Assembly (NCBI RefSeq): GCF_001425045.1
Contig: NZ_LMDJ01000003.1
Location: 259,276 to 323,275 of the forward strand
Direction of reading: 5' to 3'
DNA: 64,000 bases
DNA from: Massilia sp. Root351
Lineage (GTDB): Bacteria; Pseudomonadota; Gammaproteobacteria; Burkholderiales; Burkholderiaceae_D
A program made the translations under genes and the position numbers. Below the pieces are notes generated by a model, which saw nothing but the letters and a program-made list of their open reading frames with translations, did no database searches and was not told the DNA's origin. Shown piece after piece: positions 58,480 to 64,000 of this stretch. Position 1 is the stretch's first letter, and every line of letters begins with the position of its first letter.

Positions 58480-60009
58480 ATGCAACATACTCCCATCCTC
58501 GTTGTCGGCGGGTCCCTGGTTGGACTCTCCACCTCGCTGTTCCTATCGTGGCACGGCGTGGCCCACATCGTTATCGACAAGCACCCCGGCAGTTCGCCGC
58601 ATCCCCGCGCCATGGGCTTTACCGAAACCACCCTGGAGCATTACCGCGCGGTCGGCATCGCCGACCAGATTCCACAGGTGCCGGCCGGCACGCGCTTGCG
58701 GCGCGTGACAGTGGACAGCCTGGCCGGGGACTGGAAAAGCGAACAGGCCTGGACACCCGGCGAAGCGCCGGTCCGGCCGAGCGAACTATCGCCGTGCACC
58801 GGTGCCGCCATCGCCCAGGACCGGCTGGAGCCGATTCTGCGGGCGGCGGCAATCAAGCGCGGCGCGGATTGCCGCACCAGTACCGAACTCATCGATTTCC
58901 GTCTGGAGCAGGACGGCGTGCTGGCGCAGGTGCGCGACCGTATTAGCGGGCAGCAGTATGAAATCGGCGCGCGCTACCTGATCGCAGCCGATGGCGCCGC
59001 CAGTCCCATCCGCGAAAAACTCGGCATACCGCGCAGCGGAGTTGGCCATCTTGGCGTATTGCGCAGCGTACTGTTTTATTGTCCGGGCGCGGATGCCTTT
59101 CTGCAGCGCGGCGCGCAGCAGTTCACCATCGAGCAACAGGGATACCGCGCCTTCCTGACCACGTATGGCGACAGCCGCTGGGTGCTGATGCTGGACGGCG
59201 ACGAAGACCGCACCGGCGCGGAACTGCAGTCGGCGATCCGCCGCGCGCTCGGTGCGGACCTGGCCTTCGAGATCATCACGACGGGGCGCTGGGAACTGGC
59301 AGGGCGCGTTGCCGATACCTACCGCCACGGGCCGATCTTCCTGGCGGGCGACGCTGCCCATCAGCTGCCGCCCACGCGCGGCGGTTTCGGCGCCAACACC
59401 GGCATCGACGACGCCTGGAACCTCGCATGGAAATTGAAGCGCGTGCTCGCCGGCGAGGCGGCACCGGGCCTGCTTGATACCTACGACGCGGAGCGGCGGC
59501 CGATCGGCTGGCTGCGGCACCAGCAGACGTTTTCCCGACCCGATTACGCGACGCGGGCCGGCGCGGCCTTCACGCCAGACCCGCTATTCGGCAACGACGC
59601 CCTGGAGTTTGGCCAGCTGGTTCGATCCGCAGCAGTGGCCGGCGCAGGCCCGGACCTGCCGGCCGCCGCCGCGCCCGGGCAATGGATCGGCCAACCCGGA
59701 ACCCGCGCGCCGCACGTGTGGCTGGAAAGGGCGGGCCGGCGCATGTCGTCGCTCGACCTGTTCGGTAAGGATTATGTGCTGATCTCGGCGAGCGAGACGT
59801 GGCTGGCCGTGGCCGGGGAGCTGGGTCTGCAGCCCGTGGCGGCGGGCACCGGCATCGTATTCCCGCCCGCGCAACCCTTCGGCGCCCTGTTCGGCGTACC
59901 GCCGGAAGGCGCCACCGTCGTGCGGCCGGACGGCGTCATCGGCTGGCGCAGCCAGGGCGCGCCCGACGGCGGCAGCATCGGCGAACTGGTCGCTACGCTG
60001 ATGCGGTAA
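58480..60009 (+). CDS. FAD-dependent aromatic monooxygenase (PHBH/RdmE-like)
   Basis: A 509-residue flavoprotein hydroxylase with AAAGGA upstream. The FAD site is VVGGSLVGLSTSLFL, the DG motif is RYLIAADGAASPIREKLG, and the GD motif is IFLAGDAAHQLPPTRGGFGA. A thioredoxin-like C-terminal domain completes the polyketide-hydroxylase class. It would hydroxylate an aromatic substrate with NAD(P)H and oxygen. It has no adjacent biosynthetic genes. Its last 17 bases overlap the convergent esterase gene. Confidence 0.92.
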   Translation: MQHTPILVVGGSLVGLSTSLFLSWHGVAHIVIDKHPGSSPHPRAMGFTETTLEHYRAVGIADQIPQVPAGTRLRRVTVDSLAGDWKSEQAWTPGEAPVRPSELSPCTGAAIAQDRLEPILRAAAIKRGADCRTSTELIDFRLEQDGVLAQVRDRISGQQYEIGARYLIAADGAASPIREKLGIPRSGVGHLGVLRSVLFYCPGADAFLQRGAQQFTIEQQGYRAFLTTYGDSRWVLMLDGDEDRTGAELQSAIRRALGADLAFEIITTGRWELAGRVADTYRHGPIFLAGDAAHQLPPTRGGFGANTGIDDAWNLAWKLKRVLAGEAAPGLLDTYDAERRPIGWLRHQQTFSRPDYATRAGAAFTPDPLFGNDALEFGQLVRSAAVAGAGPDLPAAAAPGQWIGQPGTRAPHVWLERAGRRMSSLDLFGKDYVLISASETWLAVAGELGLQPVAAGTGIVFPPAQPFGALFGVPPEGATVVRPDGVIGWRSQGAPDGGSIGELVATLMR

Positions 60010-60958
60010 CCGGAGCGCGCTTGTCCTTGAAAAAGGCCCATGCTTCCTCGGCTGCCTCGATGTCGGCGTTCTGGGCGCCGGGGAACCAGGAAAACAGGCC
60101 AGGATAGCGTTTCAGCGCACTGGGCTCGGCATGGCCGCCGCCTTCTATCTTCAGCAAGCAGACCTGCAGCGCCGCGGGGTCGGCGCCCCAGGTATAGCGG
60201 GTAACGCGCGTGGCGGCGCCAGGCCGCTGCTGCGCGATGGCGGTGACGGCGGGTTCGCCACGCAAACCGGCCAGCTCGCGCCACACGGCGACCGATTCCT
60301 CCACGCTGGTCATCGGCGCGGCAAGCGAGGAGAAGATGCGGAACTGGTAGAGGAACTTACGCCCCGTGTAGGGAATAAAGGGATCGGCCGTGCCTGCCAT
60401 GAACAGGACCGGCAGCGGCGTGCGGGGCTGGCCGCAGTTACTGGCAACGGGCATGGCGGCCAGCGCCACCGACAAGGCTGCCAGGCGCGGCGCGATCTCC
60501 GTCGCCGCACGGTAGGCCATCATGCCGCCCTTGGAAACGCCCATGAGATAGACCCGCGCCGGGTCGGCGTCATCCTCCGCAATGGCGCGGTCTATCAAGG
60601 CGCCGATCAGCGCACTGTCGTCGGATTTGGGATTGGCGGTGACACCGGCGTAGCTGTCGTTCCACGCGCGCTCGCCCCGGCGCTTGCTGCCATTCGGCGC
60701 AATCACCAGCAGCTGTTCGCGCTCGGCGATTTCCAGCCACAGCGACAAGGGAGACGGCGGAAAACTCAGCCCGAGCAATTGCTCGGCGGAGGAACCAGCG
60801 CCGTGCAGCAATATCACCAGCGGCCGCTTGCCCATAGCGGCGCGGCTGGGCACCGCCTTCAGGAAGTGGCGGACGCCTTCGGGGCGGAACAGCGTACCGG
60901 TTTCAATGCGCGCCTTAGCGCCTGTGCTGGTCTCGCTGCCCCGGAAGAAGTCCCGCAA
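59993..60958 (-). CDS. PHB-depolymerase/feruloyl-esterase-type hydrolase
   Basis: A 321-residue alpha/beta hydrolase. RPLVILLHGAGSSAEQLLG is the oxyanion loop, VYLMGVSKGGMMAYRAA the nucleophile elbow, and FMAGTADPFIPYTG carries the Asp. Start is a TTG at 60958, four bases after glmS ends; no ATG upstream of the core exists, and GAG 6 bases before is a weak ribosome site. No signal peptide is visible. Co-transcription with glmS is likely. Substrate unknown. Confidence 0.8.
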   Translation of the reverse strand: MRDFFRGSETSTGAKARIETGTLFRPEGVRHFLKAVPSRAAMGKRPLVILLHGAGSSAEQLLGLSFPPSPLSLWLEIAEREQLLVIAPNGSKRRGERAWNDSYAGVTANPKSDDSALIGALIDRAIAEDDADPARVYLMGVSKGGMMAYRAATEIAPRLAALSVALAAMPVASNCGQPRTPLPVLFMAGTADPFIPYTGRKFLYQFRIFSSLAAPMTSVEESVAVWRELAGLRGEPAVTAIAQQRPGAATRVTRYTWGADPAALQVCLLKIEGGGHAEPSALKRYPGLFSWFPGAQNADIEAAEEAWAFFKDKRAPVTASA

Positions 60959-60961
60959 GCC

Positions 60962-62791
<1,830 letters not shown>

Positions 62792-62932
62792 GAAAACCTC
62801 TGTATGGATAGTTAATGAATCCATACTAGAGCAGCGGTCTTGAAATAAGCTTTCTAAATTCAATCGTGTATGAAATATTCTTTCATTCAAGTATAATAAT
62901 GAAATTAAATTTCACTTAATGTCTTATATTTT

Positions 62933-63400
62933 ATGAATATTCCAGAACTGGATGAAGTAGACCGTCGCATCCTGAACGTGCTGCAGCAGAATGCGGCTTT
63001 GACCAATGCCGAGCTGGCACTTGCAGTGCACGTGTCGCCGCCCACGTGCTTACGGCGCGTGAAGCAGCTGACGGAAACCGGGGTGATCCAGCGGCAGGTC
63101 GCTATCGTATCACCGGAAAGCGTGGGCGCGCGCCTCACTGCCATCGTGGAGATCACGCTGGATGTGCAGGCGGCCGAACGCATGGCGGAGTTCGAGCAGC
63201 ATGTAGCAGGCGACGACGCGGTGCTGCAGTGCTACCGGGTGTCGCCGGGGCCGGACTTCGTGCTGGTGATACAGGTGGCGGACATGCCAGCCTACAACGC
63301 GCTGGCGCACCGGCTGTTCGCGGCGCATACCAACGTGCGCAACGTGAAAACCTACTTCTCCACCCTGCGCAGCAAGTTCGAAACGCGCATCGCGGTGTAG
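62933..63400 (+). CDS. Lrp/AsnC-family transcription regulator
   Basis: A 155-residue regulator. The helix-turn-helix reads LTNAELALAVHVSPPTCLRR and the AsnC ligand domain follows (YRVSPGPDFVLVIQVADMPA). Such proteins respond to amino acids. It is divergent from glmS; the AT-rich 62840-62940 region upstream fits Lrp-type DNA bending and autoregulation. Immediately downstream begins the phased DnaA-box-like array. Confidence 0.92.
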   Translation: MNIPELDEVDRRILNVLQQNAALTNAELALAVHVSPPTCLRRVKQLTETGVIQRQVAIVSPESVGARLTAIVEITLDVQAAERMAEFEQHVAGDDAVLQCYRVSPGPDFVLVIQVADMPAYNALAHRLFAAHTNVRNVKTYFSTLRSKFETRIAV

Positions 63401-63401
63401 C

Positions 63402-63567
63402 TTATACAGGCTTATCCATAGCTTATCCAAGGTTTATCCAACGATTATTCAACCGTATATCCACCGTATATTCACCGCTTATGCACGGGGTTATCCACCA
63501 TCTTTACCACGGTTATACCAGCCTTATTCCATGCTTTTCCAGAGGGTTTTCTACAGGGTTGTCCACA
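63402..63567 (+). repeat. phased array of about 15 DnaA-box-like 9-mers
   Basis: Units resembling TTATCCACA, all in the same direction, begin at 63402, 63412, 63423, 63434, 63445, 63457, 63468, 63479, 63491, 63503, 63513, 63524, 63535, 63547 and 63559. Spacing is 10-12 bases, about one helical turn. Best matches are TTATCCACC (63491) and TTGTCCACA (63559). The last two units overlap the end of the DUF3325 gene. No dnaA, dnaN or rpmH gene is near, so it is not clearly oriC; a DnaA titration or control site is possible. Confidence 0.7.
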
Positions 63568-63886
63568 GGCCGAAAATGGCGCTGACGGGCGCCAAAGCCG
63601 CACCCAGCCTTGCTCCGTAGGGCAACAGGAAGGCCAGGATCAGCGCGCCGGCAGTGAGAAAGCCGGTCCAGCCGACTACGCCAGCGCCGACGCCCCACAA
63701 ATCGCTGCAGGAAAGCAGGGCTGCCGCCAGCAGCAGCGCGCCGGCCACGCGCAGGCTGCTGCGCGCGAGGGGCGTGGCATCGCGGCCGCGCCATTGCTGG
63801 TGGTGGCGGTCCATCGCCAGTGCCAGGGCAGCCATGCCCGCGTAGCACAGCGCCAGCGCGCCCAGAGTTTGCAGCGCGGCCATCAT
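63551..63886 (-). CDS. DUF3325 membrane protein
   Basis: A 111-residue protein with about four hydrophobic segments. LALCYAGMAALALAMDRHH is the DUF3325 signature, followed by LRVAGALLLAAALL. Such genes usually sit with DUF3649 and PepSY-type proteins near iron-uptake receptors. Function unknown. Its start overlaps the upstream partial gene by four bases (ATGA); a second ATG three bases on is also possible. Confidence 0.82.
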   Translation of the reverse strand: MMAALQTLGALALCYAGMAALALAMDRHHQQWRGRDATPLARSSLRVAGALLLAAALLSCSDLWGVGAGVVGWTGFLTAGALILAFLLPYGARLGAALAPVSAIFGLWTTL

Positions 63887-64000
63887 GCACCGGCCTTGCC
63901 GGCGGTGCGGGCGCCGGCGACAGCGGCGGTATTGCTCGCCGCAGGCTTGGCGGCCGCTCCGCCGCGCACGCGCCAGGCGGCGGCTACCAACAGCAGGCCG
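63883..64000 (-). CDS. C-terminal fragment, probable PepSY-associated membrane protein
   Basis: The last 38 codons of a gene entering from the right edge: a hydrophobic GLLLVAAAWRVRGG, then an Ala/Lys-rich tail ending AGKAGA. Its stop overlaps the DUF3325 start. A PepSY-TM protein is the usual neighbour in this position; the visible part alone cannot prove it. Confidence 0.5.
   Translation of the reverse strand, partial: GLLLVAAAWRVRGGAAAKPAASNTAAVAGARTAGKAGA

Noticed and set aside
63402..63567. CRISPR array
   Set aside because: Units are 9-mers 10-12 bases apart with variable ends and no unique spacers; no cas genes.
63402..63567. Chromosomal oriC
   Set aside because: No dnaA, dnaN, gyrB, rpmH or parAB gene in the window, and the AT-rich stretch is separated by the Lrp gene. 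Kept only as a DnaA-box-like array.

Overview
The window is GC-rich and gene-dense. It looks like chromosome from a betaproteobacterium of the Oxalobacteraceae (Massilia/Duganella/Pseudoduganella type). This rests on two PEP-CTERM proteins with sigma-54 promoters, a cbb3 oxidase cluster with its own Fnr, an arsR-arsC-aqpS-arsH cluster, TonB/FecIR iron genes and many signalling proteins. I see no phage, insertion sequence, CRISPR array or rRNA. The organism call is inference from gene content.

Layout. 1-2.3 kb: end of a TfoX-like gene and a PAS-GGDEF-EAL protein. 2.3-2.9 kb: an OhrR-type regulator whose operator recurs 38 kb away at two ohr genes. 2.9-16.4 kb: a microaerobic respiration block (Aer-like receptor, hemN, TauE-like protein, ccoI, ccoS, ccoNOQPG, fixH, and convergently fnr with an ECF sigma factor and a DUF2892 protein); two perfect Fnr boxes lead its two forward operons. 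16.5-24.4 kb: a second OhrR-like gene, a large hybrid kinase, a GlxA-type regulator with a divergent SDR, and a LytS/LytTR pair. 24.5-30 kb: TonB receptor, LysR, DUF2917, MFS transporter and acetyltransferase. 30-35 kb: PEP-CTERM protein 1, arsenic cluster, periplasmic binding protein and 2-hydroxyacid dehydrogenase. 35-42.5 kb: a sigma-54-driven FtsX-type permease, VOC protein, GH28 enzyme, lipoprotein, tandem ohr genes and an epoxide hydrolase.

42.5-45.2 kb (minus strand) is the most unusual locus. A canonical 71-nt tRNA with anticodon UCA (reads UGA) and no encoded CCA lies 37 nt upstream of an unrecognised 761-codon gene, which is followed 11 nt later by a Rof-like Rho-binding antiterminator gene. 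45.3-49.8 kb: DUF1801 protein and an iron-uptake FecI/FecR/receptor unit behind a Fur box. 50-57 kb: crystallin-like protein, accD, MerR, Kef-type antiporter, TetR/O-methyltransferase pair and PEP-CTERM protein 2. 57-64 kb: hydrolase, flavin monooxygenase, esterase, glmS and an Lrp regulator, then an array of about 15 DnaA-box-like 9-mers spaced 10-12 bp apart, and the end of a PepSY/DUF3325-type operon.

Regulation links distant genes. Both PEP-CTERM genes carry the same upstream element and a sigma-54 promoter at nearly identical spacing. The ohr genes and the first OhrR gene share an operator. Fnr, encoded here, has perfect boxes in front of the oxidase operons.
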